NCBI GenBank assembly: GCA_017309275.1
Contig: JAFKLT010000092.1
Span: forward strand, 1 to 43,900
From: Sphingomonadales bacterium
GTDB taxonomy: Bacteria; Pseudomonadota; Alphaproteobacteria; Sphingomonadales; Sphingomonadaceae
DNA: 43,900 bases
Direction: 5' to 3'
Shown: piece after piece, positions 7,619 to 15,733 of the stretch
Numbering within the stretch: position 1 is the first letter of the stretch
Layout: each line of letters starts with the position of its first letter
Notes under the pieces: generated by a model
What the model was told of the DNA's origin: nothing
The model's database searches: none
Seen by the model: the letters and a program-made list of their open reading frames with translations, nothing else
Position numbers and translations under genes: made by a program

Positions 7619-7646
7619 TTGACTCTGCGGCCTTTGTCGCTATTAG
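7619..7646 (+). promoter_or_regulatory. Candidate sigma-70 promoter of rplJL
   Basis: TTGACT (7619-7624) and TATTAG (7641-7646) are separated by 16 bp, about 270 bp upstream of rplJ in the divergent intergenic region. The -35 box differs from consensus in one base and the -10 in two. It would give a long untranslated leader, as expected for an autoregulated L10 operon. Confidence 0.5.
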
Positions 7647-7654
7647 CCCGCCCG

Positions 7655-7915
7655 TGTTGCCCGGGGTCCGACCCCGGCAATTCCGTCCGAGACAGTTGGT
7701 GAAGGGAATCTGCCCTTCTTAATTTCCAACCGAGACGGGGAACAGTCTACCTCGGTCGCCCGCTTGCGCGAAGCAAGTGACGCGGCTTGACCGACCCCAT
7801 CGGACATCGTTGCGTGAAGGACAGGCGGGTTTTCGTCCCGCATGGCTTTTGCGTGTGTTAGCGGCCCGGCCGCGCGTGTCCGCACGCGTATCCGGGCATG
7901 AGTGGAGAAACAGGC
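7655..7915 (+). ncRNA. Structured 5' leader of rplJL (probable L10 autoregulatory leader)
   Basis: This stretch has no gene but can fold into several hairpins: GCCCGGGGTC/GACCCCGGC (about 7659-7678), GAAGGG/CCCTTC (7701-7706, 7713-7718), ACCGAG/CTCGGT (7729-7734, 7751-7756) and CTTGC/GCAAG with a GCGAA loop (7763-7777). A late GCGGG/CCCGC hairpin (7825-7829, 7837-7841) is followed by a short T run. In many bacteria the L10-L7/L12 complex binds this leader to repress its own translation. The assignment is by position and structure; I cannot show the binding motif itself. Confidence 0.5.
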
Positions 7916-8431
7916 ATGGATCGTGCTGAAAAGGCCGAAGCCGTATCCTCGCTGAACGCTACGCTGTCGAATGCAGCCGCAGTTGTGATTGTTCGCAACC
8001 TCGGTCTCACCGTCGCCCAGTCGACGGTGCTTCGCCAGCAGATGCGCGACGCGGGCGCGGACTTCAAGGTCGCTAAGAACCGCCTGGCCAAAATCGCGCT
8101 CGATGGCACCTCCTACACCGGCATCAGCGAACTGCTGACCGGCCCCACGGCAATCGCCAGCTCGACCGATCCGGTCGCGGCTGCGAAGATCGCGGTGGAA
8201 TTTGCCAAGACCAACGACAAACTCGAAATCGTTGGTGGTGGCATGGGGGATGTGATCCTCGACGTGGATGGCGTGAAGGCCCTCGCATCGCTGCCGTCGC
8301 TCGACGAACTGCGTGCGAAGCTTGTCGGTCTGCTCCAGGCTCCGGCCACCAAGGTTGCCCAGATTGCGGCAGCCCCGGCGGGACAGCTGGCGCGGGTCTT
8401 TGGTGCCTATGGCGCCAAAGAAGCGGCATAA
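7916..8431 (+). CDS. rplJ: 50S ribosomal protein L10
   Basis: 171-residue stalk-base protein that anchors L7/L12 dimers to the large subunit and acts as translational repressor of its operon. Typical L10 blocks: [52 protein letters not shown], ending in the L12-binding helix with [12 protein letters not shown]. The ATG at 7916 is chosen because GGAG lies 8 bases before it; an in-frame ATG at 7898 lacks a ribosome binding site. Unlike the usual order, no rplK/rplA precede it; an acetyltransferase gene does. Confidence 0.95.
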   Translation: MDRAEKAEAVSSLNATLSNAAAVVIVRNLGLTVAQSTVLRQQMRDAGADFKVAKNRLAKIALDGTSYTGISELLTGPTAIASSTDPVAAAKIAVEFAKTNDKLEIVGGGMGDVILDVDGVKALASLPSLDELRAKLVGLLQAPATKVAQIAAAPAGQLARVFGAYGAKEAA

Positions 8432-8487
8432 ACTTTTACCTACCGTAACAATTCACCGGGTTTTCCCGGTTCTGATGGAGAATGAAA

Positions 8488-8862
8488 ATGGCTGATCTCG
8501 CAAAGATCGTTGAAGACCTGTCGGCGCTGACCGTTCTGGAAGCTGCTGAACTTTCGAAGCTGCTTGAAGAAAAGTGGGGCGTTTCGGCCGCCGCTGCCGT
8601 TGCCGTCGCTGGCCCGGCCGCTGCCGCTGCCGGCCCGGCTGCTGAAGAGCAGACCGAATTCGACGTCATCCTGACCGGTGACGGCGGCAACAAGATCAAC
8701 GTGATTAAGGAAGTCCGTGCGATCACCGGCCTGGGTCTGGGCGAAGCCAAGGCACTCGTCGAAGGCGCGCCGAAGGCCGTCAAGGAAGGCGTGAACAAGG
8801 CTGAAGCCGAAGAGCTGAAGGCCAAGCTTCTCGCCGCCGGCGCGACCGTCGAACTGAAGTAA
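8488..8862 (+). CDS. rplL: 50S ribosomal protein L7/L12
   Basis: 124 residues: N-terminal dimerisation domain ([29 protein letters not shown]), Ala-rich hinge (about residues 36-52) and C-terminal domain ([20 protein letters not shown]...[12 protein letters not shown]) that recruits translational GTPases. The start at 8488 is 7 bases after GGAG; the in-frame ATG at 8482 is only one base from it and would be unusable. It follows rplJ by 56 bp. A strong terminator follows directly, so rplL transcription does not continue into rpoB here. Confidence 0.96.
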   Translation: MADLAKIVEDLSALTVLEAAELSKLLEEKWGVSAAAAVAVAGPAAAAAGPAAEEQTEFDVILTGDGGNKINVIKEVRAITGLGLGEAKALVEGAPKAVKEGVNKAEAEELKAKLLAAGATVELK

Positions 8863-8910
8863 TTCGGTTCGGGTCCGGCGGGTTCGCCCGCCGCGCTCCG
8901 ATGATAAAAG

Positions 8911-8943
8911 AAAGGGCGGTGCCGCGAGGCACCGCCCTTTTTT
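8911..8943. terminator. Strong rho-independent terminator after rplL
   Basis: AAAGGGCGGTGCC and GGCACCGCCCTTT pair perfectly (13 bp) around GCGA, followed by T on the plus strand. On the minus strand the stem is followed by TTTCTTTT, so it should also stop the convergent gene ending at 8964. Confidence 0.92.
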
Positions 8944-8963
8944 GTGCCAGGAAAGGGTCTGGC

Positions 8964-10001
8964 TTAGCTGCGCGTCCAGCCGGGTTTCAGATCCTTGCGG
9001 ATGCTGCCGGGCTGCAGGCGACGCACCTCCTGCTCGGCCGGGGCCGCCGGTGCCTGACGCTGCGAGATTTCCCATGCGCTCACCGGCTTGCGCGAGAGGG
9101 CGGGCTCGACCTGCGCCTCGCTCGGCGTCAGCTTTGCATCATATTCTGCGCGCTCCTGTCGGTCGAGGAACCGCGCGCGGGCAAGCCGCTTGCTGAGCGT
9201 GGCGAAGGGATTTTCAGGCGTCGGCCCGGCCATCGCCATCGCTTCGTGGCGGCCCATGCTGCCGCTGGGCGCGGCGGCGAAGGTCGGCGTGGTGGTTGGC
9301 TGCGAACGGGGTTCCGGCGCAGGCGCGATCTCTTCGCGGGCGGCGAATGCCGGTTCCGGGGCCGGCTCGGCGGTCGGAACCCATTCGGCGTTCGACGCGC
9401 TCTCGTCGAACTCCCAGACTTCCTTGGTCGCGCGGCGACGGCGCGCGAAAGCAAGGCCAGCACCGCCGGCGATCAGCAGGGCAGCAGCGCCACCGGCGAT
9501 CTCCCACGGAAAGCTGTCGCCACCTGTGACAGGCGCCTTTGCGACCGGTGCGGGTGCGGCTTCGGCGACCGGTTCGATCGCCGCAACAGGCGCGGCCACC
9601 GGCGCGATCTCTTCAGCCGGTTCGGGAGCCGCAGTCACCGTTTCAGCCGGAGCAGCGGCGCGCGCGACCGGCGCCGGGGTTGCGGCGCGCTGACGCGGGG
9701 CAGCGCGTTCGGCGCGAGCGCGCGGTGCGGGGGCTGCCTCGGCCTTTGCCTCGGGCACCGGAGGCAGGTCGAGCGGGACGCGGATGACGGGCGAAGGGGC
9801 GGGCTGTGCCGTGGGCGCGGTTGCCGGAGCAGTGGTCGCGGGCGGCTGCACGGTCGGCGGCGCAGAAGTCGGCGGCACGCTTACCGGCGGCGACATCGGA
9901 ATTGTCGGCGCTTCCTGCGCGAAAGCGGCGGGGGTGGTCAGGACCAGGAACGCGGCAATCGCGCTCGTGGCGGGGCGAAGGAGGGGAGCATTTTTCGTCA
10001 T
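8964..10001 (-). CDS. Secreted/anchored Pro-Ala-rich hypothetical protein
   Basis: 345 residues, family not recognised. A signal peptide ends near residue 28 (AAFLVLTTPAAFAQE). Residues 30-160 are a Pro/Ala/Thr-rich, probably extended linker. One membrane helix follows (about 166-186), ending in ARRRRATKE, so residues 30-165 are likely periplasmic and the C-terminal 150 residues cytoplasmic. The tail contains MAGPTPENPFATLSKRLARARFLDRQE, a conserved-looking NPF.TL..RL.RARFLD patch that I also associate with sphingomonad membrane proteins of unknown role. The start at 10001 gives the proper signal sequence. It is convergent with rplJL. Confidence 0.65.
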   Translation of the reverse strand: MTKNAPLLRPATSAIAAFLVLTTPAAFAQEAPTIPMSPPVSVPPTSAPPTVQPPATTAPATAPTAQPAPSPVIRVPLDLPPVPEAKAEAAPAPRARAERAAPRQRAATPAPVARAAAPAETVTAAPEPAEEIAPVAAPVAAIEPVAEAAPAPVAKAPVTGGDSFPWEIAGGAAALLIAGGAGLAFARRRRATKEVWEFDESASNAEWVPTAEPAPEPAFAAREEIAPAPEPRSQPTTTPTFAAAPSGSMGRHEAMAMAGPTPENPFATLSKRLARARFLDRQERAEYDAKLTPSEAQVEPALSRKPVSAWEISQRQAPAAPAEQEVRRLQPGSIRKDLKPGWTRS

Positions 10002-10132
10002 AGTGAAGGACAAACGAACGGCGCGCGAAAAGCGCTGCCAAAATGCGCTCGATTCCACGATGAGCCGTGCCGACCAGGCGGCGCGGTGAAGATTCCGTGT
10101 CCGTTCGGCGCGTTCCGCGACCGGCTTTGGGA

Positions 10133-11656
10133 TCAGCTGATCGGCGCGGGCAGGGGTGCCGGAAGCGTCATCGCGCCCGCCGCCGAAATAGCGGCGCCGA
10201 CGAGCGACATGTCCCGATCGAGCCGCATGTCGAGCGCGATTTCATCCAGCGCCGCCATCTCGACGATCAGCGGCATCGATAGCGACAGACGCAAGGTGCC
10301 CGCAGGGCGTCCATCAGGCAGCGGGTGCGTCTTCACCGGTTGGCCCAGCCGGATTTCCTGACCCAGCCACTGGCGCGATTGGCGTGCGATGTGACCGTGC
10401 ATAGCCTTTGCCGCGTCGAAATCGCACTGCGGCCAGCGCGCCGACAGGTCCAGCGTGCGCAGCGTTTCGGTCGCAATGCAGCTGGTCCCCGCGCCGGGGA
10501 CTTCGGCCAGCTCCAGGCGCTTTGCCAGCCGCATGACATGGTGGCTGAAGCGCGCGGCGACGTGCGTCACACGCGCCTCGGGAAGCGCGGCAAAGCGTTC
10601 GATTTCGATGAGCGCGGCTTCGAGGCGCAGCAGCAGTCCGAAATTGCCGCTGGCGTTGAGGCAGTCGGCGCCCGGCCAGTCGATCGGCCATTCGGCGCGG
10701 TTGGCGAGGCGACGAAAACCGTGGGGCAGGGGTTGCGCGCGATCCATCACGGCCGCCGGTACTAGCGCGAAGCCGCTGAAAGGCGGGCCGCCTGCGAATT
10801 TCGATCCCGTCATCAACACCACGCAATCGAGCGCGAGATAGCGGCGCACGATCGCGGGCGCGATACGCAGCTGGCACGCGTCGACGACGATCGTCACCGC
10901 GTCTCCGTGGGCGGCCTTCAGCCGTTCGACGTCGGGCAGCGCGGGAAGCGCGAGACCGGACTTCGAACCATGGACGACATGGACGATCGCTCGCCGGCCG
11001 TTTGCGGCCGCGCGCTCGACGTGGAGCGACAGTTCGGCGGCGACGGCCGCGGATGCGCGCGGGCGGCCTGCAGCGTCGCGTACCGCCACGTCGATCAGCT
11101 CGATCCCGGCAAACGCAGGGTCGATCGCCGATTGCGCGACGACGCGCGCGCCGGTGGCGGTTTCCTCGGCAAAGAAGCGGCCCGCCGCGCTGTGAACGCA
11201 GCCGCTGCCGACTTCATCGCGTCCCAGCAACACCGCGGTAAGCGGCCTGCCGTCCCGGGCTGCGGCAAGGCCGACATATTCAAGGTCGGTGCCCGAGGCC
11301 GCGAAGATGATGGCAGTGCGATCCTCCAACCCGAGGCAGGAGCCAAGGCGGCTGCGGATCATATCGAGCCCGGCCGCATAGCCGCTGGCGGCCATCGGTT
11401 GGTCCAGCCGGTCACGCCATTGGCCGATCAAGGTCTGGAAAGCATGGTCCGAAATGCTGCTGATCGTCGATGAGCCGTAGGCGAGCGCATCGCTGGGCGC
11501 CGCGCTGGCATAATATTGATTGCGCCCCTGCGCATCCAGCCGGATGCGGCCGTCGCCGCCGCTGACCAGCGCGGAGGCAAGCCGCGCGGCATGGCGGCCC
11601 GTCGATCGCGGCGCGTTTTTCTGAAAGCTTTTGGGATTCAGGAGCATTGGACGCAT
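10133..11656 (-). CDS. PLP-dependent enzyme, class-V aminotransferase-like fold
   Basis: 507 residues. PLP-binding landmarks of fold type I are visible: phosphate-binding ASGTDLEY (120-127), the aspartate in VVDACQLR (D259) and the Schiff-base lysine in MTGSKFAGGPPF (K286). It resembles cysteine desulfurase/class V enzymes in architecture but is longer, and its substrate cannot be assigned. The gene is divergent from an ATP-grasp ligase and a nucleotidyltransferase, with 124 bp between starts. I infer that it supplies or modifies an amino-acid substrate for them. No clear ribosome binding site precedes the ATG; one at 11647 is an alternative. Confidence 0.72.
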   Translation of the reverse strand: MRPMLLNPKSFQKNAPRSTGRHAARLASALVSGGDGRIRLDAQGRNQYYASAAPSDALAYGSSTISSISDHAFQTLIGQWRDRLDQPMAASGYAAGLDMIRSRLGSCLGLEDRTAIIFAASGTDLEYVGLAAARDGRPLTAVLLGRDEVGSGCVHSAAGRFFAEETATGARVVAQSAIDPAFAGIELIDVAVRDAAGRPRASAAVAAELSLHVERAAANGRRAIVHVVHGSKSGLALPALPDVERLKAAHGDAVTIVVDACQLRIAPAIVRRYLALDCVVLMTGSKFAGGPPFSGFALVPAAVMDRAQPLPHGFRRLANRAEWPIDWPGADCLNASGNFGLLLRLEAALIEIERFAALPEARVTHVAARFSHHVMRLAKRLELAEVPGAGTSCIATETLRTLDLSARWPQCDFDAAKAMHGHIARQSRQWLGQEIRLGQPVKTHPLPDGRPAGTLRLSLSMPLIVEMAALDEIALDMRLDRDMSLVGAAISAAGAMTLPAPLPAPIS

Positions 11657-11780
11657 CCATTAGGAAAGGTGGGCATCGCTCTGAAGTACCGGCGCAAAAT
11701 GACAGAGATTTGGCGTTTTGGTTTCAGCCCAGTCACCAAAAGGTCATCGCGATGAAACCTGAGCGTGGTGGGACCGTCAC

Positions 11781-12809
11781 ATGCGAACCACCGACCTTGC
11801 ACCCACCCGGCTGCCCGATCGTCTGCGCGATACGCAGCGGCTGTTGTTCATTGCCAAGCATGCGAAATGGACCGGCGGGCTACATCCCGACGACGGCAAT
11901 CACGCGCTTTATCATTGCGAGACGCGCGAGATACTGGAGGCGCTTGGCATGCCGCTCGTCGTCGCGGACAATTATGCCGAGTTGTTCACCCGGCCGGCCG
12001 CCGACTTCGTTTTCCCTCTTTTGAATCGTGGCGGCTTCTATAATTCGGAAATGCTGCTGCCACTGCTCTGCAATCGGCTCGGCCTGCCTTATATCGGCGC
12101 ATCGCCGATCGTCCGCGGATTGTCGGACGACAAGCATCTGACCAAGCTGGAGGCCGCGGCGCGCGGCATTCCGACCGCGCCCTGGTCGGTCTTTCGTCGT
12201 GGCGCCCCGGTCGATGCATCACGCTGTCCGCCCGCGCGGCGCTGGGTGATCAAGCCGAACAACAGTTCGGCCTCCTGGGGCATTCGCGATGCGCACGATC
12301 GCGTAGAACTGGCGCAGGCGATCGCGGAAATCCATGCGCTCGACCATGACGCGATCGTCGAGCCCTTCATCGACGGCAGCGATGTCGAAGTGCCGGTGAT
12401 CACCGTCGATAGCGAACCGGCGATGCTGCCCATGATGATCTTCGAACAGGCGGACCCCAGCCATCTGCGCACCTATCAGGAAAAGCGCGACCTGGTCGAT
12501 CGCAGTCAGAAATACAGCCTGAAGCTGTTCGACGATCCGGCGATCGGCGCGCGGCTTGTCGATTATACCCGGGCGATGGCGAAGGTGTTCCGGCCGTTCG
12601 ATTATGGCCGCTTCGAATTCCGGGTCGATTTCGCGACGGGCGAGATCCGGCTGCTCGAGGTCAATCTCAACTGCAATCTGTGGTCGGAAAAAGTGTTCGG
12701 GCGCGCGGCGGTTGCGGCGGGTTTCACGCAGGCCGACCTGATCGAGACGATCGTTGCCGAAAGCATGATCCGCCAGCTTGTCGGCTTTGCGCGGAGGGAC
12801 GCGGCATGA
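11781..12809 (+). CDS. ATP-grasp ligase related to D-alanine-D-alanine ligase
   Basis: 342 residues with Ddl-like order: N-terminal substrate domain with FPLLNRGGFYNSEMLLPLL and YIGASPIVRGLSDDKHLTK (105-122), ATP-grasp lysine in WVIKPNNSSASWG (K158), hinge IVEPFIDGSDVEV (E194), and metal-binding FRVDF...LLEVNLNCNL (D283, E293, N295). It should form an amide or similar bond through an acyl-phosphate. It is not the housekeeping Ddl: EVNLNCNL replaces the usual EINTLPG and no mur/fts genes are nearby. Its stop overlaps the next start as ATGA, so the two are coupled. Confidence 0.8.
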   Translation: MRTTDLAPTRLPDRLRDTQRLLFIAKHAKWTGGLHPDDGNHALYHCETREILEALGMPLVVADNYAELFTRPAADFVFPLLNRGGFYNSEMLLPLLCNRLGLPYIGASPIVRGLSDDKHLTKLEAAARGIPTAPWSVFRRGAPVDASRCPPARRWVIKPNNSSASWGIRDAHDRVELAQAIAEIHALDHDAIVEPFIDGSDVEVPVITVDSEPAMLPMMIFEQADPSHLRTYQEKRDLVDRSQKYSLKLFDDPAIGARLVDYTRAMAKVFRPFDYGRFEFRVDFATGEIRLLEVNLNCNLWSEKVFGRAAVAAGFTQADLIETIVAESMIRQLVGFARRDAA

Positions 12810-13666
12810 GCGGTTCGATCCTGATTCTGGCAGGGCGCCGCCCCGGTGCGGTCGATGCCCTGGCCGAGGCGCATGGGGTCGGCGACAAATGCCTCGTTCC
12901 GGTCGCGGGCCGGGCAATGATCGCCCATGTTCTCGAAAATGCGTCGCTGACGCCGGCGACGCGGATATTCGTATCGACCCACCACCTGACCCTGCTCGAC
13001 GACCTCGCCGATCCCGTCGTCGAGCGGCTTGGTGCGCGGCTGGTAATCGTTCCCGCTGCTGACAATCTGGCCGACTCGGTGCTCGCGGTCGCCGACCAGG
13101 CCGAGTTCCCGCTGTTCATCACCACCGCAGACAATTGCCTGCTGACCGCTGCGACGATCGCCGAGATCGGCGATGAGGCGGCTCGCCTGGGCGTTGGCGC
13201 CGGGGTGGCGCTTGCGCGGCGTGAGGATGTGCTCGCGGTCCATCCCGAAGGGCAACGGCGCTTCTATGAATTTTCCGACGTCGCGGTTTCGAACTGCAAC
13301 GCGTATTGGATCGGCGATCGCGCCGCGTTGAAAGCTGCCGAGGCGTTCCGGGGCGGCGGCCAGTTCGTCAAGAAGCCGATCCGCGTGATGCAGGCCTTCG
13401 GCCTCGTCAACCTGCTGCGCTTCCGTTTCGGGCTGGGGCCCATCCATCATATTTTTCAGCGCATTTCGCGCCATCTGAAAGTCGACATCGCCCCGCTGCT
13501 GGTGAGCAACGGGGCGACGGCGATCGACGTCGATAACGACCGGTCGCTGCGGGTGACCGAGGCGCTGATGAAGCGCCCCGATATCGTCAATCCGCGACCC
13601 AGTTCCCATGGAACCCCGGCGGAACGCGATGGGGCAGGTGAACGACCGCTTGCGGTGACCCGGTAA
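12806..13666 (+). CDS. MobA-like NTP transferase domain protein
   Basis: 286 residues. The N-terminus ILAGRRPGAVDALAEAHGV...DKCLVPVAGRAMI is a MobA-like nucleotidyltransferase P-loop with its downstream lysine (K31), and FITTADNCLLTA supplies the metal-binding aspartate. Such enzymes join a nucleotide (often CMP) to a phosphorylated alcohol or sugar. The acceptor is unknown here. The start at 12806 overlaps the ATP-grasp stop. The last 80 bp overlap the 3' end of the convergent carotenoid oxygenase gene; the final 26 or so residues look unstructured and may be a tail gained by read-through. Confidence 0.78.
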   Translation: MSGSILILAGRRPGAVDALAEAHGVGDKCLVPVAGRAMIAHVLENASLTPATRIFVSTHHLTLLDDLADPVVERLGARLVIVPAADNLADSVLAVADQAEFPLFITTADNCLLTAATIAEIGDEAARLGVGAGVALARREDVLAVHPEGQRRFYEFSDVAVSNCNAYWIGDRAALKAAEAFRGGGQFVKKPIRVMQAFGLVNLLRFRFGLGPIHHIFQRISRHLKVDIAPLLVSNGATAIDVDNDRSLRVTEALMKRPDIVNPRPSSHGTPAERDGAGERPLAVTR

Positions 13667-15032
13667 AATCGTCGGCGTTCAGGATGACGAGATCGGTGGT
13701 CTCGTCATTCATGTTCACGACGAGGCCGATCAGCCAGCCGTCATCCTCTGCGCCCGTCGCGCTGCGCGGAACGAAGACGAATTCGCCCGGGTGCCGGCCG
13801 GGGCCGAAGTCGCGGGTGTCGGTGACGCCCTTGTCCAGATCGTGACGGAACAGCCGGGTGCCTGCCATTTCCCACTCGGCGGCAGCCGCTTCGGGGATCG
13901 CGATGGTATAGATGTAGCGATAGGGCCTGGTCGTGAGCCGTTCGTCATAGCGCGGGAATTCCTGCGCATGATCATGGATGACGGCGCGGCTCGAGGTGCG
14001 CGCGGCGGGGTCGAGCGTCCAGCGCTCCATCCGCGCCTTCTGACTGTCGGGACCGCGCGTCGATTCGGCGAACATCGTATCGTGGGCGACGACGTCGACG
14101 ATCACCTTGCCGTCCGCCGTCTCGAACGCATTGGCGGGGTGGAAGACATAGCAGGGCTCGACGGGAACCCAGACGACATCCTCTGCGCTGCCTTTCCTGG
14201 GGAGAATGCCGACGCGGGCCTGGTGCTTTTCGTTCCAGGCGTAAGGGAAGCGGTGCCCCGCGAGCAGGCGGGACATCGAGAAGGTGACCGGCAGATCGAG
14301 GATGAGGACGTAGTTTTCGGTGATCGCGCAGTCGTGGATCGACGGGCCGTCGCTGACCGGAATGGCGAGCTCGCGGATCACCTTTGCATTGCCGTCGACA
14401 ACGACGTGCCAGACCTTGCCCATCTCGTCGCCCTTGTAGGTGATCGAGTGCATCTCGCCGGTGGAGGGGTCGAGGTGCGGGTGCGCGGTGTACGAGCCCT
14501 TCAGCGTGCCGTCGAAAGGGTTGTGCGCGATTGTGTTCAACTCATAGCCCAGCTCGACGGGTTTGCCGCCAGCCTCGACAATGGCGAAGGTGCGGCCGTC
14601 GATGCCGACGACATTGGTATTGGGCGCGTCGAAGCCGCCGGCCTCGCGTTCGCCGGCCGGGATTTCCTCGCCCAGCACGGCGCAGGCCTCGGTGCCGCGA
14701 ACCCAGCGGTTGCGATACCAGTCGGCCTTGCCGCCTTCGATGCGGATGCCGTGCACCATGCCGGCGCCGGTGAACCAGTGGTAGCTCGCGGGATCGGGCG
14801 CGGCGGCGGGGTTGGGGCCGTTGCGGAGATAGCGGCCGGTGAGCGCGGCCGGGATTTCGCCGTCGACGCGCAGCGCCTCCAGCGTCAGTTCTTCCTCCAT
14901 CGGCTTGTGGATGCCGGTGAGATAGGGGTGGGAGTCGGTCGGGCGGGGGAGGCGCTTGCGGTTGAAGTCGGCGACCTTGCCGATGCCTTTCTTTACGGCG
15001 CCGCGGATCAGGGTTTCTACGTTGCTCGCCAT
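13587..15032 (-). CDS. Carotenoid oxygenase family protein
   Basis: 481 residues, a seven-bladed propeller iron oxygenase that cleaves carotenoid or stilbene-type double bonds. The four iron-binding histidines are in the expected motifs: H184 (TAHPHLD), H233 (SIHD), H298 (FHPANAF) and H475 (GFHGNW). RYLRNGPNP near residue 68 is the family's N-terminal signature. Full length, no signal peptide. The substrate (carotenoid versus lignostilbene) cannot be decided from sequence alone. It is divergent from a TetR gene across 86 bp, which probably controls it. Confidence 0.92.
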   Translation of the reverse strand: MASNVETLIRGAVKKGIGKVADFNRKRLPRPTDSHPYLTGIHKPMEEELTLEALRVDGEIPAALTGRYLRNGPNPAAAPDPASYHWFTGAGMVHGIRIEGGKADWYRNRWVRGTEACAVLGEEIPAGEREAGGFDAPNTNVVGIDGRTFAIVEAGGKPVELGYELNTIAHNPFDGTLKGSYTAHPHLDPSTGEMHSITYKGDEMGKVWHVVVDGNAKVIRELAIPVSDGPSIHDCAITENYVLILDLPVTFSMSRLLAGHRFPYAWNEKHQARVGILPRKGSAEDVVWVPVEPCYVFHPANAFETADGKVIVDVVAHDTMFAESTRGPDSQKARMERWTLDPAARTSSRAVIHDHAQEFPRYDERLTTRPYRYIYTIAIPEAAAAEWEMAGTRLFRHDLDKGVTDTRDFGPGRHPGEFVFVPRSATGAEDDGWLIGLVVNMNDETTDLVILNADDFTGSPQAVVHLPHRVPPGFHGNWVAD

Positions 15033-15104
15033 GGGGATGCTCCTTGTGCGGAAGTTTGCGAAAGTGCCGCGTAGCGTTGGGGGTTGCGTCGGCGACTCGG
15101 AATG

Positions 15105-15147
15105 TTTACGGTGACAACATGAGCGATGAAGGTAACAGTGTCAACAT
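15105..15147. promoter_or_regulatory. Candidate TetR operators, two half-similar sites
   Basis: TTTACGGTGACAACAT (15105-15120) and GTAACAGTGTCAACAT (15132-15147) agree at 12 of 16 positions and start 27 bp apart. The first includes the TetR start codon; the second is inside its coding sequence. Both are imperfect dyads with GT..AC-type ends. Confidence 0.5.
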
Positions 15148-15643
15148 AAAAGATCCCGGCGCCAAAAGTGCCGGTTCCTATCACCACGGCGATCTGCGCG
15201 CGGCGGTCATCGCGGCGGGGCTGAAGCGGCTGGAGGAAGGCGACGGCGCCGAACTGGGCCTGCGCGCGCTGGCCCGCGACGTTGGCGTGAGCGCAACCGC
15301 GCTTTACCGCCATTTCCCCGACAAGGAGGCGCTGCTCGACGCGCTGGCCGACGAAGGGCTGCGGCGGCTGGGCGCGCTGCAGGCGCAGGCGTGGCTGAAG
15401 GCCGGCGGCGGCCGGGCCGGCTTCCTGGCGACCGGCGTCGCCTATGTTCGTTTCGCGCACGAGGAGCCGGCGGTATTCCGCCTGAACCAGACGATGCCGC
15501 ACCTGGAAAATCCGGAAGTTGCCGCGCTGCACGCCTGGTCGCTGGTTCACGGCCTGGCGATGCTGGTGCTCGACCGGCGGATCGGCTGGGACGAGGCGCT
15601 GATCGGCCAGATCGTCGGAATGACCTTCGGCGGCGTCGACTAG
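15119..15643 (+). CDS. TetR/AcrR-family transcriptional regulator
   Basis: 174 residues. The N-terminal HTH is typical: HHGDLRAAVIAAGLKRLEEG, LGLRALARDVGVSATALYRHFPDKEALLDAL (about residues 22-74). The C-terminal domain is the TetR_C WHG type (ATGVAYVRFAHEEPAVFRL). The ligand is unknown. I start at the ATG at 15119, because the upstream frame has no family similarity. It is divergent from the carotenoid oxygenase, so it likely represses that gene and itself from the shared 86-bp region. Confidence 0.85.
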   Translation: MSDEGNSVNIKDPGAKSAGSYHHGDLRAAVIAAGLKRLEEGDGAELGLRALARDVGVSATALYRHFPDKEALLDALADEGLRRLGALQAQAWLKAGGGRAGFLATGVAYVRFAHEEPAVFRLNQTMPHLENPEVAALHAWSLVHGLAMLVLDRRIGWDEALIGQIVGMTFGGVD

Positions 15644-15733
15644 CATCCTAAACAGCGTGATTTTATAGCGGAACCAAGGTATCCGCGGCGAATGTTAGCG
15701 GTTTATTTTCCAGTTTTCGGCTAAATCCCGGGC

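Noticed and set aside
11781-12809. Housekeeping D-alanine-D-alanine ligase
   Set aside because: The fold is Ddl-like but the metal-site motif differs (EVNLNCNL) and no division or murein genes are adjacent; the PLP and nucleotidyltransferase neighbours point to another product.
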